52,682 nucleotides of DNA from Caloranaerobacter ferrireducens (GTDB taxonomy: Bacteria > Bacillota > Clostridia > Tissierellales > Thermohalobacteraceae): NCBI RefSeq assembly GCF_001730685.1, contig NZ_MDJR01000008.1, forward strand, positions 1 to 52,682. Reading direction: 5' to 3'. The translations under genes were made by a program, and so were the position numbers. The notes under the pieces are model-generated. The model worked only from the letters and a program-made list of their open reading frames with translations, searched no databases and was not told the origin of the DNA. Positions 1 to 8,335 of the stretch are shown here, one piece after another; the stretch's first letter is position 1, and each line of letters opens with the position of its first letter.

Positions 1-36
1 TCGTCCTGAGCCAGGATCAAACTCTCAAGAAAAAAA
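1..36 (-). rRNA. 16S rRNA gene, 5' end only
   Basis: Read on the minus strand, bases 26 down to 1 give the conserved 16S start region (the universal 27F primer site, AGAGTTTGATCCTGGCTCAG). Transcription runs leftwards out of the window, so only the first few dozen bases are present. The exact mature 5' end is uncertain by several bases. The upstream region carries boxA and two strong promoters, as expected for an rRNA operon. Confidence 0.95.
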
Positions 37-80
37 TTATCTGTATTTCAACCTCAAAAGAATCCTGTCTCCGCACTGTT

Positions 81-100
81 CAGTTTTCAAAGACCAAACT
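81..100 (-). promoter_or_regulatory. rRNA leader boxA-like antitermination site
   Basis: On the minus strand the leader reads GGTCTTTGAAAACTG, close to the boxA-type motif (TGNTCTTTGAAAACT) found ahead of 16S genes in Firmicutes. It lies between the promoters and the 16S start. NusB/NusE binding is inferred from the family, not shown here. Confidence 0.7.
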
Positions 101-137
101 CATTTTTCTTTGTCGACTTTTGCCGCCGACTCTTAAT

Positions 138-166
138 ACTATAGCAGATTTATTTCATCATGTCAA
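138..166 (-). promoter_or_regulatory. rRNA operon promoter (proximal)
   Basis: Minus-strand -35 TTGACA (161-166), a 17-bp spacer and -10 TATAGT (138-143). This is a near-consensus housekeeping promoter about 100 bp ahead of the 16S gene. Confidence 0.85.
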
Positions 167-215
167 GAACTTTTTTTGCTTTTTTTCTTTTGTCTTTTCC
201 TCAACGGCAAGAAAT

Positions 216-244
216 AATTTACCACAAAACTTTTCATTAGTCAA
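216..244 (-). promoter_or_regulatory. rRNA operon promoter (distal, tandem)
   Basis: Minus-strand -35 TTGACT (239-244), a 17-bp spacer and -10 TAAATT (216-221), about 78 bp upstream of the proximal promoter. Tandem promoters are usual for rRNA operons. This one has the weaker -10. Confidence 0.65.
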
Positions 245-375
245 GAACATTTTTCAGATTTTTATAATATCACAAAATAATAATGAATAAGATATATTAA
301 ATATTCTTTCTGTATTTATTATCTCGCTTTTGGGAAAACTTGTACGTAAAAGATTATTTGTCAGGAGGATAGAGT

Positions 376-972
376 ATGTTCTTCCAAATCAATCGTAATA
401 AGAATAGTGTAAATTCTTTTTCGCCTTATGCAGTAAGTGAATTTAGTAAAATTATTTTAGAATACCTAAACAAATACTACAATAAAAATTATAAAGAACT
501 AGTTATTGTATGTATAGGAACAGACAGATCAACTGGAGATAGTTTAGGCCCTTTAGTAGGATACAAACTCTCACCTCTCTTCAGAAAATATAGTAAAGTA
601 CATCTACTGGGTACCTTAGATAATCCTGTGCATGCAAAAAATCTTAAAGAAAATATTAATGTTATAAAAAATACATTCGATAATCCTTTTGTAATTGCTA
701 TAGATGCTTGTTTAGGGAATATTGATAGAATAGGTTATGTAAAAGTCGAAAAAGGTCCACTAAAACCAGGAGCTGGAGTAAATAAAAATTTGCCTGAAAT
801 AGGTAATATTCATATAACAGGAATAGTAAACATTAGTGGATTTATGGAGTATATTGTACTACAAAACACTAGACTAAGCATTGTAATGAAAATGGCAGAT
901 GTCATATCAAAGTCTATTTATCTAAGCTATATTCAATTTTATAAAGATAATAGCCAAACAATACATAATTAA
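376..972 (+). CDS. yyaC: YyaC family spore protease-like protein (DUF1256)
   Basis: This 198-residue protein has the DUF1256/YyaC hallmarks: a CIGTDRSTGDSLGPLVG segment near residue 46 and an AIDACLG segment near residue 109. The family has a hydrogenase-maturation-protease-like fold and is conserved in spore formers, where it is called a putative sporulation protein. The Shine-Dalgarno AGGAGG (363-368) is 7 bases before the ATG. It is one of only two plus-strand genes here and is divergent from the rRNA operon. A weak plus-strand -10 (TATAAT, 263-268) lacks a convincing -35. The family assignment is firm; the exact substrate is not known to me. Confidence 0.9.
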   Translation: MFFQINRNKNSVNSFSPYAVSEFSKIILEYLNKYYNKNYKELVIVCIGTDRSTGDSLGPLVGYKLSPLFRKYSKVHLLGTLDNPVHAKNLKENINVIKNTFDNPFVIAIDACLGNIDRIGYVKVEKGPLKPGAGVNKNLPEIGNIHITGIVNISGFMEYIVLQNTRLSIVMKMADVISKSIYLSYIQFYKDNSQTIHN

Positions 973-973
973 A

Positions 974-997
974 AGCCCATCATTCAAATAATGGGCT
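974..997 (-). terminator. Intrinsic terminator overlapping the end of the UPF0180 gene
   Basis: Arms AGCCCAT (974-980) and ATGGGCT (991-997) are followed on the minus strand by a short T-run. The hairpin overlaps the last codons and stop of the minus-strand gene at 980. It also sits directly after the yyaC stop but has no T-run in that direction. Confidence 0.65.
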
Positions 998-1264
998 GTA
1001 CAACCTATTATTTATAATATACTCTATTTCTTCTAATGTTTTACCAGTTGCATTAATTAAAAGTACCTCTTTATTTCTATCTATCTCAAATCCTGCATCC
1101 ATACTGATAAATCTATCCATATAAGGTATACTGTAACCATCAGCCATATATATTATTGCTTCTACTTCTTTATTTTCATTAATATCATACACTTCATAAC
1201 CTTTACTTTTTAGGCTATTCTTTAAATCATCAAGTCCTTTTTGAATAGCTATTTTTTTTGCCAT
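980..1264 (-). CDS. UPF0180 (YkuS) family protein
   Basis: This 94-residue protein begins MAKKIAIQKGLDDLKNSLKS and continues with GYEVYDINEN, the typical N-terminal pattern of the UPF0180/YkuS family (about 80 residues in Bacillus subtilis). The function of the family is unknown. The start is an ATG behind GGGGGTG, and that ribosome site is buried in a hairpin (1268-1320) which also looks like the terminator of the upstream lipid kinase gene. The gene is last in a run of minus-strand housekeeping genes. Confidence 0.75.
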   Translation of the reverse strand: MAKKIAIQKGLDDLKNSLKSKGYEVYDINENKEVEAIIYMADGYSIPYMDRFISMDAGFEIDRNKEVLLINATGKTLEEIEYIINNRLYSPLFE

Positions 1265-1267
1265 AAG

Positions 1268-1320
1268 AAAACACCCCCAGAATACTCATTTAAAATTAGT
1301 ATCTTCTGTAAGGGTGTTTT
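1268..1320 (-). terminator. Hairpin between lipid kinase and UPF0180 genes; terminator and SD-sequestering stem
   Basis: Outer arms AAAACACCC (1268-1276) and GGGTGTTTT (1312-1320) are a perfect 9-bp pair. Inner arms AGAATACT (79-86 of the 1200s) and AGTATCTTCT (1298-1307) extend the stem imperfectly. On the minus strand the 3' arm contains the GGGTG Shine-Dalgarno of the next gene and ends in TTTT, so the same stem could terminate the kinase transcript or hide the ribosome site. Confidence 0.6.
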
Positions 1321-1327
1321 TATTCTC

Positions 1328-2209
1328 TTACTGAGCTATAACTTCTATGCTTCTTCTTTCTATTGTAAATATTATCTCATCATCAACATCAAATATTTCT
1401 CCATCTATATTTAAACTTATTGGATTACACATATTTACTTTTACTTCTTTAGATTTGTAAAATTGAACATATTTTTTAAATTCACCATGTTTACCTTTAA
1501 ATATAGACGGAAATAGTAATAATAACTTTAATTTAGGAATCTTTTTTATAAAACAAATTTCAGAGAGGCCATCATCTTCTACAGCATCAGGGCATATTGC
1601 CATGCCTCCCCCATAATATTTACCGTTTCCAACAGCTATAAGGAGAATCTCATCATTAATTTCCCTATCATCAAGTTTTACCTTAATCTTCTTACACTTA
1701 TAAGATATAAGTGTTACTAACAAACCCACCGTATAAGCAAATTTACTTTTAACATATCTTTTTATTTTCTCTGTATTTTTAACTATTTCAGCATCAAATC
1801 CAATACTTGCAACATTCAGAAATGGTTTACCATCAGCATACCCTAAATCGATGCTTTTAACTTTACGATTTATTATTAAATCTAAAGCATCTTTTATATT
1901 TTCAGGTATATTTAATGTTCTAGCTAAATCATTACCAGTACCACCAGGTACAATGCCTAATATACCTTTACCCATTTCAACTATTCCAATCATTACTTCA
2001 TTAATAGTTCCATCTCCACCTACTGCCACAATAATATCAAATCCATCTTCAAGTACATTTTTAGTGATTTCTATTGCTTCCTTAGGTCTTGTAGTTTCAA
2101 TAATTTTATATTTAATATCAGTTTTTTTCATTTTTTCTTCAATGTAAGGTATTAAGCTTTTAGCCCTATTTTTCCCAGCAACTGGATTTACAACAAAACA
2201 CACGCTCAA
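1328..2209 (-). CDS. Diacylglycerol/lipid kinase (YegS/DgkB/BmrU family)
   Basis: This 293-residue, full-length protein transfers ATP phosphate to a lipid such as diacylglycerol at the inner membrane face. The N-terminal kinase-catalytic domain has NPVAGKNRA (residues 8-16), GGDGTINEV (64-72) and PGGTGNDLAR (88-97), the nucleotide-binding hallmarks of the DAGK_cat family. The C-terminal beta-sandwich part includes the CPDAVEDDG region. The start is TTG behind GGGTGG, with no better ATG. It lies 17 bases from the DUF4446 gene and is probably co-transcribed. The specific lipid substrate cannot be read from sequence. Confidence 0.85.
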   Translation of the reverse strand: MSVCFVVNPVAGKNRAKSLIPYIEEKMKKTDIKYKIIETTRPKEAIEITKNVLEDGFDIIVAVGGDGTINEVMIGIVEMGKGILGIVPGGTGNDLARTLNIPENIKDALDLIINRKVKSIDLGYADGKPFLNVASIGFDAEIVKNTEKIKRYVKSKFAYTVGLLVTLISYKCKKIKVKLDDREINDEILLIAVGNGKYYGGGMAICPDAVEDDGLSEICFIKKIPKLKLLLLFPSIFKGKHGEFKKYVQFYKSKEVKVNMCNPISLNIDGEIFDVDDEIIFTIERRSIEVIAQ

Positions 2210-2226
2210 AACATACCACCCAACTT

Positions 2227-2742
2227 TTATATGCTTTCTAGACTCTTTGAAATACCCTGTTTTTTTGCTATTTCTATAGCCTGTATTTCTTCATCCGAAA
2301 GTGTGTAATTAGATTTACCATTAAATATAGGCTTTGCATAAGTATTACATTCGTTTCTACCAAATAAACTTGATATTACAAAACCATTAAGATTATCATC
2401 TAATAGAGCTACTGAAAAACTTAAATCGCTTCCTACATCATTAAAAGCATTATACCTTACAAAACCTACTTTTTGTACTGCAAATTTCAATTTGCTATCT
2501 AGTTCCTCACACATACTTTTGATAGCTTCTGTCTCTTTTTTCATATCTTTAACTTCATCAATATACTCAAAAATCAAATCCTCTAAAGAAGCTTCGTCAA
2601 CACCTTCAACAAGTCTATTGTATTTTTTTGTAATAGAAGAAATTCTTATCTGACTAATAATATTTAGTAATAACAAAAATATTACTCCAACTGTTAGAAA
2701 AATAATTATTTGATTACTATACTGCGCAATTATTTCTTCCAT
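2227..2742 (-). CDS. DUF4446 family membrane-anchored protein
   Basis: This 171-residue protein has one N-terminal membrane helix (about residues 11-29, IIIFLTVGVIFLLLLNIIS). It is followed by a charged, coiled-coil-prone stretch (about 40-90) and a compact C-terminal region containing VGFVRYNAFNDVGSDLSF and the ALLDDNLNGFV pattern. These are typical of DUF4446, a clostridial family of unknown function often found near chromosome replication/partition genes and housekeeping loci. The ATG follows GGGGGTC. Confidence 0.8.
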   Translation of the reverse strand: MEEIIAQYSNQIIIFLTVGVIFLLLLNIISQIRISSITKKYNRLVEGVDEASLEDLIFEYIDEVKDMKKETEAIKSMCEELDSKLKFAVQKVGFVRYNAFNDVGSDLSFSVALLDDNLNGFVISSLFGRNECNTYAKPIFNGKSNYTLSDEEIQAIEIAKKQGISKSLESI

Positions 2743-2811
2743 AACTTACAGACCCCCTTTATGTTACGATATGGTTAATATTCGTTAATTATCTTTAAAT
2801 TCCTTCAAAAA

Positions 2812-3954
2812 TTATATTTCCTTTGCTATTTCTCTTATTGCTTTTATTGCTTCTTCAATATCCTCATGTGTATTAAAGTAACCAATACTAAATCTTACAA
2901 CTCCTTGTTCAAATGTACCTATCGTCTTATGAGCCAAAGGAGCACAATGAAGTCCTGGTCTAACGGCTATATTAAAAACTCTATCTAAAATATAACTTAC
3001 CTCAGATGAATCCTCTTCACCAAGATTAATAGATACAACTGGGGCCTGTTTCTTTACATCACAAGGTCCATAAATTTTTACTTTATCTATTTCTTTAAGC
3101 TCTTCTATAAAATACTCTGTTAACTCTTCTTCATGTTTTCTTATATTATCAATACCTGTTTTTAAGATGAATTTAATTCCTGCTCCTAATCCTACTATCC
3201 CAGGCGTATTTGGTGTGCCACTTTCAAATTTATCTGGTAACATCTCAGGCTGTATTAAAGATTCAGATCTACTACCTGTTCCTCCCTCTTTCATTTGCAT
3301 TACATCTATTCCTTCTCTTATATAAATTCCACCAGTTCCTTGCGGCCCTAATAAGCTTTTATGCCCAGGAAACACAAGAATATCTATATTCATATTTTTT
3401 ACATCAATATCATATACTCCAGCAGTCTGTGCAGCATCTACCATGTAAAGTAACCCATTTTTATGTGCTATTTTACTTATTTCATCTATAGGAAATAAAG
3501 TCCCAGTAACATTAGAAGCATGAGTGGTAATTATCATTTTAGTATTTTGTCTAATATTTTTTTCAATGTCTTTTATATCTATCATTCCAGTCTTATCGCA
3601 TTGGATTATGGTAGTTTCTACTCCTATATTTTCTAAAGCTTTAAGCGGTCTTAATACCGAATTATGTTCCATAGAAGTTGTTATGACATGATCACCTGAT
3701 TTCAAAATGCCTTTAATCCCAAGATTAAGACCTTCTGTAGCATTTGATGTAAATATTATATTCATTGGATTTTCAATATTAAATAACTTACTTAAAAGTT
3801 CCCTTGTTTCATATATAGCTCTACCAGCTTTTAGAGCTAACTTATGTCCAGATCTACCAGGATTAGCTCCAAATTCTTTCATAGATTCTAGCATAGCTTG
3901 ATAAACTTCTTCTGGTTTTGGAAAAGTAGTTGCAGCATTATCTAAATAAATCAA
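2812..3954 (-). CDS. Cysteine desulfurase family protein (class V aminotransferase, EF2568-like)
   Basis: This PLP enzyme takes sulfur (or possibly selenium) from cysteine-type substrates. The sequence shows the N-terminal YLDNAATT motif, the PLP lysine in PGHKS (residue about 199) and a mobile-loop cysteine in GLHCAPLAH (about 337), plus NPGRSGHKLA near residue 31. I chose the TTG at 3954 because GGAGGTGAG lies 8 bases before it; it gives the family-typical start MIYLDNAATTF, whereas the TTG at 3969 lacks a ribosome site. Molybdenum hydroxylases need a terminal sulfido (or labile selenium) ligand, and enzymes of this subfamily often occur near such genes. A role maturing the xanthine dehydrogenase upstream is therefore plausible but inferred. 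Confidence 0.85.
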   Translation of the reverse strand: MIYLDNAATTFPKPEEVYQAMLESMKEFGANPGRSGHKLALKAGRAIYETRELLSKLFNIENPMNIIFTSNATEGLNLGIKGILKSGDHVITTSMEHNSVLRPLKALENIGVETTIIQCDKTGMIDIKDIEKNIRQNTKMIITTHASNVTGTLFPIDEISKIAHKNGLLYMVDAAQTAGVYDIDVKNMNIDILVFPGHKSLLGPQGTGGIYIREGIDVMQMKEGGTGSRSESLIQPEMLPDKFESGTPNTPGIVGLGAGIKFILKTGIDNIRKHEEELTEYFIEELKEIDKVKIYGPCDVKKQAPVVSINLGEEDSSEVSYILDRVFNIAVRPGLHCAPLAHKTIGTFEQGVVRFSIGYFNTHEDIEEAIKAIREIAKEI

Positions 3955-4067
3955 ATCACTCACCTCCAAATAAATGACAATTTAATTATAACATATTAGA
4001 ATATAAGTATATTAAAAATATGCTGAGCTTGTTGATAAAGTTAATCTTTAAAAAATATATGAAAATA

Positions 4068-4182
4068 ACAAAATCTTCAATTTAAATAAATCAAGGAAGA
4101 TTTTGTTGAAATCCATTTCGGAAATTATATTTTAAATTACCACAATTTAATAAGGTTAATAATTTCCTTATGGATTATAAAA
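4068..4182. repeat. Structured intergenic repeat, copy A
   Basis: This 115-bp element recurs at 46664-46860. It has two nested-type inverted repeats: ACAAAATCTTC (4068-4078) with GAAGATTTTGT (4096-4106), and AATCCAT plus GGAAATTAT (4110-4128) with ATAATTTCC plus ATGGATT (4159-4176). It ends GGATTATAAAA. It sits in the 377-bp gap between the terminator of adenine deaminase and the cysteine desulfurase start. I see no coding capacity in that gap (3970-4346). Confidence 0.8.
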
Positions 4183-4290
4183 GTGAATGCTTGAAAGAAT
4201 TTAATTTTCTCTTTCGCATGAGCGTTATTTTCATGAATATTTATTTTGTCTACAAGCTCTAAATACATTAAAAATACTTTGTTATTTATA

Positions 4291-4333
4291 AATCCTCTTA
4301 TTTAAAGAATTATATTCCTTAAACAAGAGGATT
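4291..4333 (-). terminator. Probable terminator of the purine operon after adenine deaminase
   Basis: Long imperfect arms pair AATCCTCTT (4291-4299) and TTTAAAG with CCTTTAA-like bases and AAGAGGATT (4325-4333). They lie 14 bases beyond the adenine deaminase stop. The following minus-strand sequence is A/T-rich but has no long T-run. Confidence 0.55.
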
Positions 4334-4346
4334 ATCCTAAGAATAT

Positions 4347-6071
4347 CTATTCTACATCGCAAATTTTAATAAATTGAAATTTTGATACATCAAATAATCC
4401 CATATCAGTAACCTTAATTTCAGGAATAACAGGCAAAGCTAAAAAAGATAATGTCATAAACGGATCTATATCGTTATTTACACCAAGTTTGTTATAGGCT
4501 AAATCTAACATTTCTTTTAATGTAACATTTACTTCTTCCATCGATTTATTTGACATAATACCAGCTATAGGTAACGGTAATGTCTTAAGAACTTCTCCTT
4601 TAGAACATATAGTAATCCCACCACCTACTCTGACAACTTCTTTTATAGCTAATAACATATCTTCATCATTATCTCCAATAACAATTAAATTATGTGAATC
4701 GTGTGCTATTGTTGATGCGATAGCACCATTTGTCAATTTAAAATTTTCAACCAGACCTAATCCAATATTCCCTGTTGCTTTATGTCTTTCTATGACAGCA
4801 ATTTTCAATATATCTAAGTTTTTATGATGTTTAAAATATCCTTTTTCCGTTTCTACTTTCCTTATAACCTTTTCTGTAACAAGACTATGTGGTAATAATC
4901 TAATAACATTAGCTATATCTCCTTTAAGCTCTATTTTTAAATCTTCTTTTCTAACTTCTTTTGTTCTAACAGTATCAGTAACTTTTGATACATCCACGGC
5001 TTTTACTTTAAACAATGGTACATTATTTTTTGCTACCAAAACACCATTTTTAAAGACCTGAACTACATTAAATTTTTCCAAATCATCTATTACAATAATG
5101 TCTGCCACATAACCTGGTGCTATAGCTCCAATTTCTTTTAGTTTATAACACTCTGCAGCATTTATTGTAGCCATCTTAATTGCAGAAATCGGATCTAATC
5201 CCATCTTTATAGACAATCTTACATTATTATCTATATGTCCTAACGTTAAAATATCCTCTGGATGTTTATCATCTGTACAAAATAAACATCTTCTTAAATT
5301 CTCTTTTGTTACTCCTCTGATAAGAGTTTCTAAATTTCTAGCAGCTGAACCCTCTCTTATTAATATATACATTCCTAATCTTAATCTGTTTATCATCTCT
5401 TCTATAGTTGAACATTCATGTTCTGTTCTAACTCCAGCTATTACATATGCATTTAAATCTTTACCACTTATATTCGGTCCATGTCCATCTATCAACTTAC
5501 CTTTTACTATTTTAACCTTCTCTAAAGTATCTTCATCTCCCAAAATTACTGATGGATAATCCATTAATTCTCCTAAACCTAATATTCTTTCATCACAAAT
5601 TAATTCTCTCAATTTATCTGCATCTAATATTGCTCCTGAATTTTCAAAAGAAGTAGCAGGTACACATGACGGGAGCATAAAAAATATATTAAGAGGAAGT
5701 TCCATACCTGAATTCATCATAAACTTTAAACCTTCTAATCCACATACATTTGCTATTTCATGCGGGTCAGCAATTATTGTTGTTGTACCTCTAGGAACTA
5801 TAACTCTTGCAAATTCATTTGGAGTTACCATCGACGATTCAATATGTACATGACCATCAATCAATCCAGGAGCTACATATTTCCAGTTCAAATCTATTTC
5901 CTTTTCACCTTTATATTGACCTATTCCAACTATTTTCCCCGAATCTATTGCAATATCACCTTCAATTATTTCATGAGAAAACACATTAACTATTCTGCAA
6001 TTTTTCAAAACCAACTCTGGCAGTTCCCTACCATAAGCTAAATCAATCATTCTCTTAATATTATCACTCAT
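4347..6071 (-). CDS. ade: Adenine deaminase
   Basis: This 574-residue enzyme hydrolyses adenine to hypoxanthine and ammonia in the cytosol. It has the full pattern of the Ade/AdeC amidohydrolase family: metal motif GHVHIES (H74, H76), ADPHEIAN (101-108), DGHGP with H197, TEHE with H218, TDDKHPED (266-273) and the C-terminal SIAHDSHNLIVIGDND. Length is normal. The ATG overlaps the last bases of the preceding molybdenum hydroxylase gene and is preceded by GGGGGCGATTAGTA, so translation is coupled. Its product is the substrate of the upstream dehydrogenase. This copy keeps all residues expected of a true adenine deaminase, unlike the second copy at 12605. Confidence 0.93.
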   Translation of the reverse strand: MSDNIKRMIDLAYGRELPELVLKNCRIVNVFSHEIIEGDIAIDSGKIVGIGQYKGEKEIDLNWKYVAPGLIDGHVHIESSMVTPNEFARVIVPRGTTTIIADPHEIANVCGLEGLKFMMNSGMELPLNIFFMLPSCVPATSFENSGAILDADKLRELICDERILGLGELMDYPSVILGDEDTLEKVKIVKGKLIDGHGPNISGKDLNAYVIAGVRTEHECSTIEEMINRLRLGMYILIREGSAARNLETLIRGVTKENLRRCLFCTDDKHPEDILTLGHIDNNVRLSIKMGLDPISAIKMATINAAECYKLKEIGAIAPGYVADIIVIDDLEKFNVVQVFKNGVLVAKNNVPLFKVKAVDVSKVTDTVRTKEVRKEDLKIELKGDIANVIRLLPHSLVTEKVIRKVETEKGYFKHHKNLDILKIAVIERHKATGNIGLGLVENFKLTNGAIASTIAHDSHNLIVIGDNDEDMLLAIKEVVRVGGGITICSKGEVLKTLPLPIAGIMSNKSMEEVNVTLKEMLDLAYNKLGVNNDIDPFMTLSFLALPVIPEIKVTDMGLFDVSKFQFIKICDVE

Positions 6072-7065
6072 TACTAATCGCCCCCAAATTTTTCTCTTTC
6101 AATGCTTTAAGGAGCCTGTCTGGTGTAACTGGTATTTCTGTCATTCTAACTCCAACTGCATCATATATAGCATTGAGTATCGCTGGTGCCACTGGAATTG
6201 TTACTGGTTCACCTATACCTTTTGCTCCAAAAGGAGCAGTAGATTCTGGTTCCTCAATTATTACCTTTTCTATTTCTGGCATATCCATTGAAGTTGGTAT
6301 TAAATAATTGGTAAAACTATTATTTTTAATTTCTCCGTTCTTCAATTTTAAATCTTCCATGAGAGCATAGCCTAACCCCATAGAAAATCCACCATCTATC
6401 TGCCCTTCAATTAATTTAGGATTGACAGCTTTACCGACATCCTGGGCAAATACTGCTTTTAATACTTCTACTTTACCTGTTTCAGTATCAACCTCAATTT
6501 CTACCGAACAAGCAGCAACAGTATATGGCCAATACGGAGCTCCTTGACCTGTTTCATCATCCATTTTTGTAGTTTGTGCTATAAATATGCCCTCTTTCTT
6601 AATATTTTCTTTAATACTACTTGCTAGTTCCTTAAAAGTTACAAATCTTTCAGAATAACTCTTTAAATATATTTTTTTATCTCTTGTTTCTAATCCTACT
6701 GTACTATTTAATCCTAGCCTCTTAGCAGCTATTTGAATTAACTCTTTCCTTAATTTTTCTACTGCTATTTTAACTGCATTACCCGTATTATAAGTCTGTC
6801 TGCTTGCAGCTGCAGTTCCAGAATCTGGAGTAATACTCGTATCTTCACAACTAAGTATAATATCTTTTACCTGTATACCAAGCACTTCAGCAGCCATTTG
6901 AAGCATAATAGTTTTTGCCCCTTGACCAACTTCAGTAGCCCCTACATATATCGCAATATTTCCATCTTTTCGTAATTCTGCAATAGCTCTAGAAACATCA
7001 GGAAAACCATTACCATAACCAGTCCCATAAAAAATACAAGCTATTCCCTTCCCCCTCTTTTTCAT
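6064..7065 (-). CDS. Xanthine dehydrogenase-type Mo hydroxylase, molybdopterin subunit, C-terminal half
   Basis: This 333-residue protein is the second half of a molybdopterin-binding subunit that is one ~760-residue chain in most xanthine dehydrogenases. It carries VGATEVGQGAKT (Q48, matching the MoCo-binding glutamine of the family), SGTAAASRQT (about 82-91) and GAKGIGEP (E286, matching the catalytic base glutamate). I start at the ATG at 7065, which has AGGGGG 9 bases upstream. The ATG at 7089 overlaps the previous gene and lacks such a site. The dedicated ribosome site argues for a genuine split rather than a frameshift. Nicotinate dehydrogenase of Eubacterium barkeri is known to have its Mo subunit split in the same way (large plus medium subunits). 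Confidence 0.88.
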   Translation of the reverse strand: MKKRGKGIACIFYGTGYGNGFPDVSRAIAELRKDGNIAIYVGATEVGQGAKTIMLQMAAEVLGIQVKDIILSCEDTSITPDSGTAAASRQTYNTGNAVKIAVEKLRKELIQIAAKRLGLNSTVGLETRDKKIYLKSYSERFVTFKELASSIKENIKKEGIFIAQTTKMDDETGQGAPYWPYTVAACSVEIEVDTETGKVEVLKAVFAQDVGKAVNPKLIEGQIDGGFSMGLGYALMEDLKLKNGEIKNNSFTNYLIPTSMDMPEIEKVIIEEPESTAPFGAKGIGEPVTIPVAPAILNAIYDAVGVRMTEIPVTPDRLLKALKEKNLGAISNE

Positions 7066-7078
7066 ATAAAATCGCCCC

Positions 7079-8335
7079 CTATTTTTCATCTATTAAACCT
7101 ATACGCCTAGCTACTTCTTCAATACATTTATTTAGAGGAAAACTTTCTGTAATTAACTGACCTGTAGCCGTTTTAGACCCAATTTTTAATATATTCTTCA
7201 TTCTAAATTCTACAGGATCGATATTAAGTTTCTCAGCTAATATATCTATCTGCTGCTCATATGCTATAGGCACTTGAGTTGCACCAAACCCTCTCATTGC
7301 TCCACAAAAAGGATTATTGGTATATACTGCATAACTGTCTACTTTTACATTTGGAATCTCATAAGGTCCACAAGCATGAACTCCAGCCTTTCTCAAAACA
7401 TTTATTGCCCATGATGCATAAGCTCCAGTATCTCCTACAATAGTTGCTTCCATTGCCAATAACTTGCCATTTTTATCAGCACCAGTCTTATATCTCATAA
7501 CCATAGGATGCCGTTTCGAATGAGCAATAAAGGATTCATTTCTGCTATACACAGATTTCACAGGTCTACCCGTTAACTTAGTAGCTATTGCTAAATGAAT
7601 TTGTAAAGTTATATCTTCTCTCCCTCCAAAAGCTCCACCAACTGCAGGATTGATTATTTTTACTTTTTCTTCAGGTACACCCAAAGCCTCTGCTACCTCT
7701 AATCGATCCCAATGAGGATACTGTGTTGAAACACAAACCACAATAGTTCCATCATCTTCTGTATAAGCTACACCTGCTTCTGGCTGCAAAAAAGCGTGTT
7801 CAACCATTGAACTAATATATTCATTCTCTACTATAACCTCACATTGTCCAAATGCTTTGTCTACATCACCTTTTCTCAATTTATAGTGATATATAATATT
7901 ACTCTCACCATGAACTTTTGGCGATTCTTCTTTCATAGCTTCTATTGGATCAAAAACTGCCTCAATCTCTTCATATTGTACATCAATAGCCTCTAAAGCT
8001 ATCTGTGCTATTTTTTCTGTAGTTGCTACAACAAAAGCTATAGGATCTCCGATTCTTCTTACTTTCTTTTCACAGAATACTTGATGGTCTTTAAATACAA
8101 CACCGTGATAATTTTTCCCTGGAACATCTTTGTATGTAAGTATTTTTATTACGCCTTCTATTTTTTCAGCTTTAGTTGTATCTACTCTTATAAATGCATG
8201 TGGTTTTGTTGACCTTAAAGTTTTACCATAAAGCATACCATCCATATATATATCTTGAGGATAAACTGCTTTACCTGTAACTTTGGAGAGTCCATCTACT
8301 CTAATTACATCCTCTCCTATTACTCTATATTTCAC
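7079..8335 (-). CDS. Xanthine dehydrogenase-type Mo hydroxylase, molybdopterin subunit, N-terminal half
   Basis: This 418-residue protein begins with the Ald_Xan_dh a/b-hammerhead domain (about 15-125). It then enters the MoCo domain with STQ (Q205), GGAFGGRED (F236, E240) and GAMRGFG (R348, F350), all matching active-site positions of xanthine dehydrogenase. It ends after RIGLIDEK, just where the family chain continues in the downstream gene. The GTG start directly follows the stop of the 2Fe-2S gene and has GGAGG 8 bases before it. The context (adenine deaminase, purine permease, PucR) points to hypoxanthine/xanthine or another purine as substrate rather than nicotinate. Whether selenium is used cannot be told from sequence. 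Confidence 0.88.
   Translation of the reverse strand: MKYRVIGEDVIRVDGLSKVTGKAVYPQDIYMDGMLYGKTLRSTKPHAFIRVDTTKAEKIEGVIKILTYKDVPGKNYHGVVFKDHQVFCEKKVRRIGDPIAFVVATTEKIAQIALEAIDVQYEEIEAVFDPIEAMKEESPKVHGESNIIYHYKLRKGDVDKAFGQCEVIVENEYISSMVEHAFLQPEAGVAYTEDDGTIVVCVSTQYPHWDRLEVAEALGVPEEKVKIINPAVGGAFGGREDITLQIHLAIATKLTGRPVKSVYSRNESFIAHSKRHPMVMRYKTGADKNGKLLAMEATIVGDTGAYASWAINVLRKAGVHACGPYEIPNVKVDSYAVYTNNPFCGAMRGFGATQVPIAYEQQIDILAEKLNIDPVEFRMKNILKIGSKTATGQLITESFPLNKCIEEVARRIGLIDEK

Noticed and set aside
6064-7089. Frameshift or sequencing error in the Mo subunit gene
   Set aside because: A good ribosome site and ATG lie at the junction and a natural split is known in a related enzyme, so a real split is more likely.
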